This document shows positions 17,182 to 25,192 of a stretch of DNA of 64,000 bases, piece after piece. The stretch lies in contig NZ_CP041244.1 of assembly GCF_006547145.1 (NCBI RefSeq), positions 6,076,001 through 6,140,000 of the forward strand, in the 5' to 3' direction. Both the position numbers and the translations under genes were made by a program. The DNA comes from Actinomadura sp. WMMA1423. GTDB taxonomy: Bacteria; Actinomycetota; Actinomycetes; Streptosporangiales; Streptosporangiaceae. Positions within the stretch are counted from its first letter, which is position 1, and each line of letters opens with the position of its first letter. The notes beneath the pieces were generated by a model. That model did no database searches. It worked only from the letters and a program-made list of their open reading frames with translations, and was not told where the DNA came from.

Positions 17182-18114
17182 ATGACCACAGACAGACGAC
17201 GCGAGTTCGGCGCCTATCTGGCACGTCTACGAGGCAGCCGAAGCCAGCGAGCCCTAGCCGCAGAACTCTGCGAACTCTCCAGCTCTGCCACCGTCACCCG
17301 ACACGAGGTCTCCCGCTGGGAACGCGGCGAACGCATCCCCGACGACTGGTTGCCCTACCTGGCTCGCGCGCACAGCATCCCGCTAACCGTCCTAGAGCGC
17401 ATGGCAGCCCAAGCCCGCGGCCACGACCCCGCCCCGGACGCCGCCCCGTTCGACCTCTCGGCCTTCTTCTCAGACGGCCAATCCCTTAAGAACCGCGTGG
17501 CCAATGCATGGCACGGCCGAGCAGTCGCCAACGCCAACGGAAACCCCGTCCTGGTCTTAGTCGGCGGCTACGCCGGATCAGGCAAGACCGAGTTCGCCCG
17601 CTTCCTGTCCGACCTCTCAGGCTGGGCCTTCCTCGACAAGGACGCCCTCACCCGCCGCCTGACCGAACGCCTCCTGGTCTCCCTCAACGGCGACCCGCAC
17701 GACCGGCACACCGACCTCTACCGCGCTGACGTGCGCCCCCACGAGTACCGGTGCCTGATGAACAGCGCCTACGCCAACATCGACTGCGGTGTCTCGATCA
17801 TCCTGGCCGCCCCGTTCATCACCGAACTGAACGACCCGAGCTGGCTCCCACGCCTCACCAACCGCTGCAACGCCAAGGGCGTCGACGTGACCGCCATCTG
17901 GGTACACAGCGACATCGGCACCATGCGCGAGTACATCGAGCTACGCGACGCCGCACGCGACGGCTGGAAGCTCACTCACTGGGACGAGTACACCGCCGGC
18001 CTCAACATCGACGACCCACCCGAGGGCGCACACCTCACCATCGACAATCGCCTTGGCGCAGCCGTCAGCCTCGCCGACCAAACCCGCCGCACTCTAGCCA
18101 AGCTGACCCCATAA
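17182..18114 (+). CDS. HTH domain fused to zeta-toxin-like P-loop kinase (copy 2)
   Basis: A 310-residue paralogue of the protein at 14506. Its N-terminal HTH differs (RREFGAYLARLRGSRSQRALAAEL ... RHEVSRWERGE, a clear XRE type), but from the P-loop GGYAGSGKTE at residues 128-137 onward the sequence is nearly the same, including FLDKD, RRLTERLLV, DPHDRHTDLY, ILAAPFI and MREYIELRDAARDGWKL. AGGAGG lies nine bases before the ATG. The pair thus shares a kinase and differs in DNA-recognition domain, as expected if each has its own operator. Substrate unknown. Confidence 0.85.
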   Translation: MTTDRRREFGAYLARLRGSRSQRALAAELCELSSSATVTRHEVSRWERGERIPDDWLPYLARAHSIPLTVLERMAAQARGHDPAPDAAPFDLSAFFSDGQSLKNRVANAWHGRAVANANGNPVLVLVGGYAGSGKTEFARFLSDLSGWAFLDKDALTRRLTERLLVSLNGDPHDRHTDLYRADVRPHEYRCLMNSAYANIDCGVSIILAAPFITELNDPSWLPRLTNRCNAKGVDVTAIWVHSDIGTMREYIELRDAARDGWKLTHWDEYTAGLNIDDPPEGAHLTIDNRLGAAVSLADQTRRTLAKLTP

Positions 18115-18192
18115 AACCGCAGGTCAGGGCAGCAGTCGATCAACCAAATGAGGACTTTCTCTACGTCTTCAAGGGCGCCGCTACGCGCCGCC

Positions 18193-18254
18193 GGCCGACG
18201 GCGTGCGGCGGGCGTGCGACCTCTCCGGGCCGGTCCCACCGCACGCCGTCGGCC
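18193..18254. repeat. Perfect 16-bp inverted repeat at the GC boundary of the cargo
   Basis: Arms GGCCGACGGCGTGCGG (18193-18208) and CCGCACGCCGTCGGCC (18239-18254) with a 30-base loop. It lies in the 202-base gap after HTH-kinase copy 2, exactly where high-GC DNA gives way to the lower-GC cargo. It could be a terminator, an origin structure or a recombination site; the sequence alone does not decide. Confidence 0.6.
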
Positions 18255-18316
18255 GATGGCTAGAAATTCCTCGAGAACCACGTGCTGTCCATGGACACGG
18301 ATGCCATTATGTGAAT

Positions 18317-18736
18317 ATGGCGACCAAGGATGCTGTGCTTGTTGGGGTCTTCACGCTCTCTGGGGTCGCCCTCCAGCAGGTATTCACGATTGTCGCATCG
18401 GCGATCGGAGAGCGTCGCACGGATAGGCGTGAAGCGCGAAAGGATCGCAGACAACTCTTCGGTCGCGAGATCGCGCAGGCCAGAAGAATCCAAAGAATGC
18501 TCAAGGAATCTATACACGAAACGAATGACGCGCTAGAGGAGCGTCTGGTGAAAGAACTAGATGCTTTGGCGGAAATAAATGCAGAGATCAGATTGATAGC
18601 TTCCGATGACGTGCTTCGCGTAGTTCTGGAACTCGAAGACGAGATGCGGACACGTGTTAAGTCCAATGAGTTGCGCGCGTCTGGGCCGCTACCACTGGCT
18701 CCTATGATCGATGCTTTGAAAAAGGAAATAGGTTGA
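18317..18736 (+). CDS. Small membrane-anchored coiled-coil protein
   Basis: A 139-residue product. Residues 5-30 (DAVLVGVFTLSGVALQQVFTIVASAIG) form one membrane helix, followed by a very basic region (ERRTDRREARKDRRQLF) and long amphipathic helices ending in a short tail. No enzymatic motif is seen. Codon use is markedly less GC-rich than the AICE backbone. It resembles the protein at 23290-23757 in architecture (N-terminal helix, then R/Q-rich coil). It precedes, convergently, the RelA/SpoT gene. No clear ribosome site is visible. Confidence 0.6.
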   Translation: MATKDAVLVGVFTLSGVALQQVFTIVASAIGERRTDRREARKDRRQLFGREIAQARRIQRMLKESIHETNDALEERLVKELDALAEINAEIRLIASDDVLRVVLELEDEMRTRVKSNELRASGPLPLAPMIDALKKEIG

Positions 18737-18748
18737 GGTGAGCCTAAG

Positions 18749-19741
18749 TCATTCCATTGGATCGATATTGACGTCGAAAAGAATCAGTAGAGGCTCTAGT
18801 AGATATAGTGGAAGCTCGCCTTCCACCCATGCAGTGAACAGACCGTGAGGTCTTTTGGTTAGTATCTGAAAGATTATGAGACTCTCCGCTTGACTAAAAA
18901 GTGTATATTCGGGCGCATCGGCCATGGAACTTCTGGGTCCATAGTCACGATAGATTGCCCGAAGCTTCTCCAGGTTCTGCTCGACGAAATCTCCAAGAAC
19001 CTGTGAATAGACCGCTCGATCTTTGGCTGGAATGAGCTGATGTATGCTCCCGAGAATATACGAGGAAAATTCTCGACTTGACGCTGCATGGGCAAGGGGA
19101 ATAAATTCCTTCTCAGCGGCTTCGATGAGATCCGCTACTTCATACCCGGGAATTTCGGGAATAGCGTCTTCAACGCGCTGAACCTCTTCGTCGAAAAGTT
19201 CGACTAGCGCGACAAGTCGATAGAGTCTACGCTTATGTTCACGTGGTAGATCAATCGGTGGCTTATAAAGTAGCCGATGCGAGATGACGGACCATGCGTC
19301 CTGCGTGACGGTCCGTAGTTGTATCTCACATTCGATGGGCTCTTCATCGTCAAGCTCGGCCGGCACTGCCACTTGTAGATGGACGCCGCTATAGCTCAAC
19401 TGCTCCGGGTCCATCACCTGTCGTTTATCTTCAACGCGAAGGATCTCTAGACCAGGCCAGTCTTTGAGAGCACAAGTCAGGTCATCCACATGACGTGCTC
19501 GTTCTACGATCGCCCTGACGCCAGACTTGTCTGTAATCTGGGCCCACGGGTCGTTGTACTGCTTAACTATCGCTTTTGTATGGAAGCTGGCGATAGTTTT
19601 CTCGCGACCGCTCACTCGGCATTTTATGTTAGAAGTCTTTGCGGCTTCTTCGACGCAGCGAATCACCGTATTAGTGGCACGTTCGTAGCGAGGTAGGAGT
19701 TCGCGGTACTTCCTAACTGCCTCGTCTATGCTGGCTGTCAT
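18749..19741 (-). CDS. RelA/SpoT synthetase-domain protein
   Basis: A 330-residue protein whose first 165 residues are a (p)ppGpp-synthetase-type domain: R46, K48, S52 and K56 in GREKTIASFHTK; D71..G74.R76 in ITDKSGVRAIV; Y117 and H121 in SYSGVHL; and E139-Q141-R143 in ECEIQLRT. The Asp and Glu that catalyse pyrophosphate transfer are therefore kept. There is no HD hydrolase domain, TGS or ACT. Residues 170-330 are helical and unassigned. The ATG overlaps the NA37-like gene stop by four bases. In mobile DNA such enzymes can be toxins or phage-defence effectors (CapRel/ToxSAS type) rather than stringent-response enzymes. Confidence 0.88.
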   Translation of the reverse strand: MTASIDEAVRKYRELLPRYERATNTVIRCVEEAAKTSNIKCRVSGREKTIASFHTKAIVKQYNDPWAQITDKSGVRAIVERARHVDDLTCALKDWPGLEILRVEDKRQVMDPEQLSYSGVHLQVAVPAELDDEEPIECEIQLRTVTQDAWSVISHRLLYKPPIDLPREHKRRLYRLVALVELFDEEVQRVEDAIPEIPGYEVADLIEAAEKEFIPLAHAASSREFSSYILGSIHQLIPAKDRAVYSQVLGDFVEQNLEKLRAIYRDYGPRSSMADAPEYTLFSQAESLIIFQILTKRPHGLFTAWVEGELPLYLLEPLLILFDVNIDPME

Positions 19742-20790
19742 GCGTCGTTGGCGCTCTTTACGCTGAAGCCTCCAGAGCCCGATATCTTCTTCACGCGGTC
19801 GTGTACTCTGACTTCAGATTCACCATTATCGTGATCCTCAATCGTGACAGTTCCGTCATCGAGCGAGGAGGTGGGCGCGAGAACCAGTACATCATTCTGA
19901 GTCTCGATTTTAACCTTCTGAATATGTGACTTGATTAGGTCGATGGACTTCTCTAGTTGGCGAGGTGGAACGTCTGCCTGGATCAGGCTGTTTCTGAAAT
20001 CGTCTCGATCGTCTGAGTCAAGATAATCCAAGGCAAACCTGTCGATGGAGATTTCCGACCGATTGCTCTGCATTTCGGACAAAAGTGCGACCTGATACTG
20101 TGCCTTTTTCTCCGCATTGTCGATCCTGTTGATCCAGCCTACACTTGCTTCGTAGAATCGCTCCGTTAGCACATCTGAGCGCTCAACAAGCTTGCAGCCA
20201 AGGTACTGATCCAAGAAATAGCGAGCTATCTTCGCGCCTGACGCCTGACTGTCCGAGACGTGACCATAGAGCAGTCCATCCCTAGAGTCTAGGGAGCTGA
20301 ATACGGCTACCTTGAAGACTTTAGTGGTGCTGGTAAACAACAAGTCGCGCAGAAATTCCACCGAGAAGGTTGTCCTGCCGTCTACCGTGGTCGTGGTGGC
20401 TCGAACGCCCTGCTCGTGTTCGACCTTGGCGATGATGAGAGCTGGCGCGTCGTTGATGGACGCTTCAGATGTCAAGAGGATCCCGGTAGGGCTGTGTGAA
20501 CGCTGGACCTTCTGTAGGTTTTTGGTCATCTGCTGAGAGTCGGCAACAAGGTCACCTTCCCCTTGAAGCAGATTTCTAATTATTGAGCAGATCTCTGCAG
20601 CTCCCGGCTCTTCCACCACGGGCCTGGCGTTTCGGGTAAGTGCTTTCCTCAAGCGAAGCTCGAAATAGGGCCTATTCTGATCGTTTAGCGGCGTTGGAAC
20701 TTCGCTTAGACTTACCGCAGACTCCGTATTCTTCCCCTGAGAAACCTGGTGAAGAATTACCTGACGTAGGCGGAGAGTGCTCAGGTCCAT
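19738..20790 (-). CDS. NA37-like nucleoid-associated protein
   Basis: A 350-residue protein resembling the 37-kDa nucleoid-associated family (YejK/NdpA-type): an N-terminal LRLRQVILHQV, then LSEVPTPLNDQNRPYFELRLRKAL, a beta-rich middle, and the typical ARYFLDQYLGCKLVERSDVLTERFYEA. The family match is by eye, so moderately certain. AAGGAG lies about 11 bases before the ATG. It is the first gene of a two-gene operon with the RelA/SpoT protein (ATGA overlap). Its GC content is well below that of the backbone. The pairing suggests that it senses or guards DNA and controls the alarmone enzyme. Confidence 0.7.
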   Translation of the reverse strand: MDLSTLRLRQVILHQVSQGKNTESAVSLSEVPTPLNDQNRPYFELRLRKALTRNARPVVEEPGAAEICSIIRNLLQGEGDLVADSQQMTKNLQKVQRSHSPTGILLTSEASINDAPALIIAKVEHEQGVRATTTTVDGRTTFSVEFLRDLLFTSTTKVFKVAVFSSLDSRDGLLYGHVSDSQASGAKIARYFLDQYLGCKLVERSDVLTERFYEASVGWINRIDNAEKKAQYQVALLSEMQSNRSEISIDRFALDYLDSDDRDDFRNSLIQADVPPRQLEKSIDLIKSHIQKVKIETQNDVLVLAPTSSLDDGTVTIEDHDNGESEVRVHDRVKKISGSGGFSVKSANDA

Positions 20791-21795
20791 ATAGCTCGGT
20801 GCTCCTTGGTGCCCTCGTGGGTCTCAGGGATGGTGGTAGTCCTCTGGCTGTCGGCTCGTTCAACGTATGACTTACAGTCAAGATACCGTCGCAGTCCGCT
20901 GGGTGGTTGAGTATGTTCTGCTTCAGGCTGGCCTCTGCCGGACAGATGTTTCTTACCAGGACAAGGGAGACTCGATAGACCGACGGGTAGTCAGGGGGCT
21001 GGCGCCCAGCTGACGTAACGGTAGGGGGCGCATCGGAGGGAGCCGCTTACGTATTCGGCCGAGCGTGCGCGAAGCGGGGGCCTCGCGGCCCCCAGCCCCC
21101 CGCGGGCCGGCGGGCACGCCCGCGCGAATCGGTCTGTCACAGCGTCTCGTCGTTCGCGCGGGCGCACCCTCCGGGACGGGCGTGCGTGCTAACGGCGGTA
21201 CTAACAACGGGGTCGGATGATCTTGTACGGGTGTGGACGTCCGGGAGGTTGCGGCGCTGGTCAGCGGGCACGTGGGGACATGCCTGGATGGTGCTGATCT
21301 CGCTTGTAATCAGATGCTTGGCTCAATGGCACAGGACCGACCGGCCGCGGATGCGCTTGGCCGGAGTCATCCTGGTGAGGCAGGCGGCGATTCCGTTCGG
21401 GATGGACGACTACGAGACGATCTGTCAGCGGCTCAACGTGGACCCGCGCCCGAGGGGTGGGCGGTCTGGAACACCTGGAGCGAGCAGGGAGTGCCCCTGT
21501 CGCTCGTCGTGACCGACATCGACGGGACAGGAGGGCTGCTCAACAACTCAGCGCACTGTGTAGCTGGGGTGGGCTGTGGTGGCGTGGGGGCGCCGGCGGT
21601 TCGCATCAAGGTGGTTACTGGTTCGTCGTCTGCCTCTCCGGGGGCTCGGGGACAGCATCCGGTCTTGACGGGATGCGCTGTGGCTCTGGGTGCGGAAGTT
21701 GCACATGAGTTACTGCTGATTGAAGTGACCCACATAATGAGTTTGTGTGTACTTTTGCATTGTGATCACTCGATGGTCGGTCGCATCATCCGCTC
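20791..21795. other. 1-kb stretch without a convincing gene; GC-rich hairpin island
   Basis: About 21000-21190 is extremely GC-rich inside lower-GC cargo and holds hairpins such as GGGGGCC-TCGC-GGCCCCC (21076-21093). It might be a replication or transfer site of the element. From 21190 to 21790 open frames exist but shift frame near 21450 and give no recognisable protein; this may be a decayed gene. Nothing else is supported. Confidence 0.5.
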
Positions 21796-22527
21796 ATGGC
21801 ACGCTGCCGGGCGAGAACTGATCGCGGCACTCTATGCAAGAATCCAGTGAAAGAGGCTGGTCAACGTTGTCGGCACCACAAGGGAAAGCCGGAAGCAGGG
21901 CCGAAGCCATATAAGGGGAGAAGTCCGCATAGGAGAACGTATACTCCTCAGTCGCGCCGTCGCCAGGCGCCGTCGACTCGAAGGTCGAGCAGTTCAAACG
22001 CCACTCAGAGTGTCCGTCGGGCGCAAGAACAGCGGCAGCGAAGGGTGCGGGAAAGCGCCAAATCGTGTAACGGGGTGATCTCTGTTGCATGGCGAGATGC
22101 CGTCACCCATCGCGCCAGTCAATACGTCTCGGAAGACACCTGGCTTCAGATGGTTTCCCGTCGTCGCCACAGGAAGTGCACTCTCTTGGCGGAGTTGGCT
22201 TCGGCTATCTTCAATGGCAAGGATGCGATTCATGGCTTTGTAGGTTCTCTCGCTGGCGAAGTCGCTTTTATCTTCGGCGCCGGCAGGGTAGTCAAGACTT
22301 TCGCCCGGGAGTTGGCCTCAAGACTTCCATTGCCTATGGAGACCGAACTAGTAGCCGTTGCTCGTGCCCTACAAGTAACCGGTGTGCTTCTGTGTTCTTT
22401 GAATGGCGATGACCTTACTAGGTGTCAGTGTTTCATCGATCTGGCTCTTGCGGAGACTAAGGAGAATGTGGGAAACCTGCTGGCGGCCGCCATGAATGAT
22501 TGGGTGAATCTGGGGAGCTATGCCTAA
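21796..22527 (+). CDS. Cys/His-motif protein, unknown function (first of a pair)
   Basis: A 243-residue protein. The N-terminus carries C4, C14, C25 and H27/H28 (RCRARTDRGTLC ... GQRCRHHKG), a likely single zinc site. A basic, Ser/Arg-rich stretch follows (to about residue 85), then a helical C-terminal domain with some hydrophobic segments (GFVGSLAGEVAFIFGAG). No catalytic motif is recognised. The gene ends eight bases inside the start of the next one, so they form a unit. Lower GC than the backbone. The same spacing of Cys/His residues occurs in its partner. Confidence 0.65.
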   Translation: MARCRARTDRGTLCKNPVKEAGQRCRHHKGKPEAGPKPYKGRSPHRRTYTPQSRRRQAPSTRRSSSSNATQSVRRAQEQRQRRVRESAKSCNGVISVAWRDAVTHRASQYVSEDTWLQMVSRRRHRKCTLLAELASAIFNGKDAIHGFVGSLAGEVAFIFGAGRVVKTFARELASRLPLPMETELVAVARALQVTGVLLCSLNGDDLTRCQCFIDLALAETKENVGNLLAAAMNDWVNLGSYA

Positions 22528-22990
22528 AAAGGAACGCCAAAAGGCGGATAGAGTCGTGAGCGCGGTTTTCGCTGTCGCTTTTCTGTATGCGGCGATCTCT
22601 AGGGCTTGGATTGCTTTTTTTCTGTTGATGACTCTGGCTGTCCTTGTCTATCTATCTTTCTTTCGCCAGACGTCATGTGACGTTGAGGTGAGAGCCCACC
22701 CGGGTGGATGTGGCGACACAGCCTATGGATGGTTAGGAGCGTGTCATCGCCGAAAGCACAAGCGAATAAAGCGCCGGGCTCTACTGTCCCTGCTCAACTT
22801 CTCAGTTTCGGAGAGCGAGGAGAGTCCGCGGTGGACTCGTTCGCCTAGAGGTGGGCGCCAAGCGTCACCTGTACCGCCTCCTCCAAGAGCTTCTGAACAA
22901 GTAACACGTTCTGGCTATGATCGGGTCATGTTGGTAGCCACGATCATCGGGTCGGCGGCCTCTACGTTGGCTTTGGTTATCGGGAAATAG
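22520..22990 (+). CDS. Membrane protein with Cys/His motif (second of a pair)
   Basis: A 156-residue protein with two adjacent membrane segments in residues 12-48, then C53, C64, C75 and H80 (C-x10-C-x10-C-x4-H), a basic run KHKRIKRR, a Pro/Ser-rich linker, and a third hydrophobic segment at the very C-terminus (MLVATIIGSAASTLALVIG). The Cys/His spacing mirrors the N-terminus of the preceding protein. It overlaps that gene by eight bases. The function is unknown; a membrane effector with a cytoplasmic sensor partner is one possibility. Confidence 0.65.
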   Translation: MPKKERQKADRVVSAVFAVAFLYAAISRAWIAFFLLMTLAVLVYLSFFRQTSCDVEVRAHPGGCGDTAYGWLGACHRRKHKRIKRRALLSLLNFSVSESEESPRWTRSPRGGRQASPVPPPPRASEQVTRSGYDRVMLVATIIGSAASTLALVIGK

Positions 22991-23289
22991 CGATCGGTAC
23001 TCGGGTCGAGGGTGGCCTACCCTCCGACTCCCCTTGCCCTAGGGATGGGTGCTGCGGTCCGGATTGCTAACACCAGTGGTAATGGCGGGTGTGGACGAGG
23101 CCGGACATTAGTGGAGGCGGTGGGTGCTGGAGGGGGCTGCACAGCAGGTCGAGAGACGGATCTTTACGGGTGTGGACCTTATTCGTGAGAATGGTAATGA
23201 GTAAGCCCGGGGCGTCATGGGACGCTCGCGGAAGCCGCATCTGCCTCTGCTTGGGCTCGTATCCTGCACAGAGCCCGCCACACGGCTGC

Positions 23290-23757
23290 CTACGGAAGCG
23301 TTCGAGTGACGGCTTCGATGAATTCCTTGTGTATGCGTTCAACCTCGTCTCTACGCGCGACGAGGTCGGTTATGTCCACGGCATGCCGCAAAAGACCTGG
23401 AGCACTGAGAGCCTGCTCGGCCAGGCTGATTAACGCCGCGTCTTGGCATATCAGATGCATTCGGACCATTGCCTGTTCGGCCGCCGAGCGAAGCTGGTAG
23501 GATTCCGCTCTCTCCTGCGCCTGTTGTTCGTCTGGCGCTTGGTCCTGCTTAAGTCTCCACCGAAAGTACAGATTTCTCCTGTACTCCATCAGCACACCGA
23601 TGAACGCACTGCACGCTGCCAGTTTCTCCTGCCGACGCTGTTCTTGATGGTTGACGCGATCGGTGCGCGCTGAGGTCCGCTGTTGAAACATGTGAGTGAT
23701 GCAGGAACCCAAGAGAGTGCCCACAACCGCGATGATGCTCGCTGTGACGCTTCCCAT
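23290..23757 (-). CDS. Small membrane-anchored hypothetical protein
   Basis: A 155-residue protein with an N-terminal membrane helix (ASIIAVVGTLLGSCITHMF), a polar QQRTSARTDRVNHQEQRRQEKL coil, and an otherwise helical soluble part. Such one-helix proteins are common, uncharacterised components of streptomycete accessory regions. Architecture resembles 18317-18736 at the other side of the cargo. It is the last gene before the right attachment site. Confidence 0.6.
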   Translation of the reverse strand: MGSVTASIIAVVGTLLGSCITHMFQQRTSARTDRVNHQEQRRQEKLAACSAFIGVLMEYRRNLYFRWRLKQDQAPDEQQAQERAESYQLRSAAEQAMVRMHLICQDAALISLAEQALSAPGLLRHAVDITDLVARRDEVERIHKEFIEAVTRTLP

Positions 23758-24165
23758 AGTCGAAGGGTAGTTCGTTCCTCTTGCCGGTTAAGTGACTAGC
23801 TGGGTGACCATTACCTACCGACGCTCTGATGCGTAAGCAGGTGGACACTCAGCCCGAACCCACCGCTGCCTCGCGCACGGGATATGTGTGTGATGGGTGA
23901 TAAACACTTGGGTGGCTGAGGTACCGTCCTCCAAGGTCAGCGGGGGAACGCGATGGAGATCGCCGGCCCCTGAGAATCCAGTGTGGCCTTGCAGCGCTCG
24001 CGCCGTGCTCCTCCTGGTTTGCTGTTGCTTGCTGGTTCGGGAGTGTGAATCTTGACTCGATCACTTGCGCCGTTCGTGGCCGGGCGATGAAGCTCGGCGT
24101 GCCCAATGCGGGCCGAAGTTCGGCGCCGCGGGAAAGAAGCAGCAGGTCAGGGGAGTTGGGCGGTG
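23758..24165. other. Non-coding right end of the AICE
   Basis: No supportable gene. The final 45 bases lead directly into the duplicated tRNA-Tyr 3' half and are presumably the left arm of attP. Confidence 0.5.
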
Positions 24166-24224
24166 GGACTGTAAATCCGTCGGCTTAGCCTACGCAGGTT
24201 CGAACCCTGCACCCGCCACACCAG
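24166..24224 (+). repeat. Second attachment site (tRNA-Tyr 3' fragment)
   Basis: Identical over 59 bases to 6706-6764. It holds the anticodon-to-3'-end half of tRNA-Tyr without the 5' half, so it cannot make a tRNA. Because an integrase relic follows in the same relative position as int follows attL, this is the junction between the intact element and a second, decayed one. Confidence 0.92.
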
Positions 24225-24228
24225 TGAA

Positions 24229-24267
24229 AACAGCCCCTGACCAGGCGTAACCCAGTCAGGGGCTGTT
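24229..24267 (+). terminator. Duplicated tRNA-Tyr terminator hairpin
   Basis: Copy of the hairpin at 6769-6807 with two arm changes that keep the pairing (CAGCCCCTGACC ... AGTCAGGGGCTG). Confidence 0.65.
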
Positions 24268-24338
24268 CTCGTCTTGTCCGGCTGTCTCGGGCTGTGAGTG
24301 GCCCTCTACGACCGTCTGGGCCAATACGGGCCGAAGTT

Positions 24339-24962
24339 TCAGCGCTCCTTTGGCCTGGTTGCCTTGGCAATTCGCCGCTTGGCGTCCTCTTCCTGACCGG
24401 CAACGCACTTGGCGTAGACCCGCAGGAGGACAGCGACGCTATGCCCCGCCCACTCGGCCACCTGAGCCGCTGGCACACCAGCCCCGAGCCACGTCGACAC
24501 GGCCGCGTGTCGGAGGGCGTACGGCGTCTCAGCCAGCGGCGAGGCTGCCTCATGGGGCTGAGCGCCTTCTGACGGGACTTGCGCCACATGTCGAGGTACG
24601 TCTGGTCGGCCGTGATCCCGCCGCGCGGCCCGACGAACAGACGTCCCTCCGGCTGGATGTTGAAGGCCTTGATGTGGTGGCGTAGCAGCGTCACGAACTC
24701 GGGATGAATGGGTGCCGACCGCGTCTCGCCCGGGGCCCGGTGCTTGAGCGGCTGCTTGTCCCGCGGTTTCCCGCTGTTGGTCCACCTGGAGCCGCTGCGG
24801 GGCTCAGCGTGCGTCAGCCGCATCTCACCCCATCCATCGTCGGGCAGGCTCACAAGGTGATCCCGCCGCAGGTCCGCCGCTTCCTCAGGCCGAAGCGCCG
24901 CGTAATACATGAGGGCCACCATGCGCTCACCACGCTCGCCCTGACTGCGGACGGCGTCGGGG
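24339..24962 (-). pseudogene. Truncated, frameshifted integrase
   Basis: Corresponds to the C-terminal 45% of the integrase at 6880-8271. From DAVRSQGERGERM the product runs in one frame through YYAALRPEEA and GRLFVGPRGGI. Near 24557, one base is missing relative to the intact gene and the frame shifts; the last part (EAASPLAETPYALRH ... LLRVYAKC) is in another frame and keeps RH and Tyr. A three-residue deletion sits after ERMVA. The N-terminal half is gone. It cannot make an active recombinase. Confidence 0.9.
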
Positions 24963-24989
24963 ACCCGCACCGGCTGGCGGCACGACGAG

Positions 24990-25164
24990 GACGAGGAGGA
25001 CGGCACGGCGGACGGCCGGGACGAGGCAGGGCCGAGGCGGACGGGACGGGGACCGGCCGATGGCGAGTAGCGGGCCGGGGACGAACGACGAGGACGCGGG
25101 CGACCATCGGGAAGCCTTCAGGGACGGGTTTCGGGCATGGGGCGTGGCGCGGATCAGGGCTCAC
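24990..25164 (-). pseudogene. Relic of the small transfer-region gene
   Basis: Reads MVARVLVVRPRPATRHRP, aligned with MVVRVRSLRPRPRPRF of the gene at 11572-11883, including similar upstream sequence (MSPDPRH...). After about 40 residues it runs into the integrase relic. The junction lies in GACGAGGAC-type repeats, which both parts of the intact element also contain, so repeat-mediated deletion is likely. Confidence 0.7.
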
Positions 25165-25192
25165 GCCGAGCTGAAGGAGAAGAAGAGGCCGC

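Larger units (their letters stand above)
6706..24224. mobile_element. Actinomycete integrative and conjugative element (AICE), about 17.5 kb
   Basis: The segment is bounded by a 59-bp direct repeat of the tRNA-Tyr 3' half. It carries the full AICE backbone on the minus strand in canonical order: int, xis, rep, small transfer/spread genes, DUF2637, FtsK/TraSA-like ATPase and SCO3933-like regulator, with a divergent GntR repressor. By analogy with pSAM2-type elements it would excise, replicate by rolling circle, and move as double-stranded DNA through the single TraSA motor. Cargo lies between the GntR gene (14.2 kb) and the right end; from 18.3 to 23.8 kb it has visibly lower GC and more varied codon use than the backbone, suggesting separate origin. 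Confidence 0.9.

Noticed and set aside
21233..21850. A 205-codon plus-strand frame in the AICE cargo
   Set aside because: No ribosome site, no recognisable domain, and similar-looking coding character shifts frame near 21450; at best a decayed gene.
24166..24224. A second tRNA-Tyr gene
   Set aside because: Only the 3' half from the anticodon stem is present; the 5' acceptor strand and D-arm are missing.
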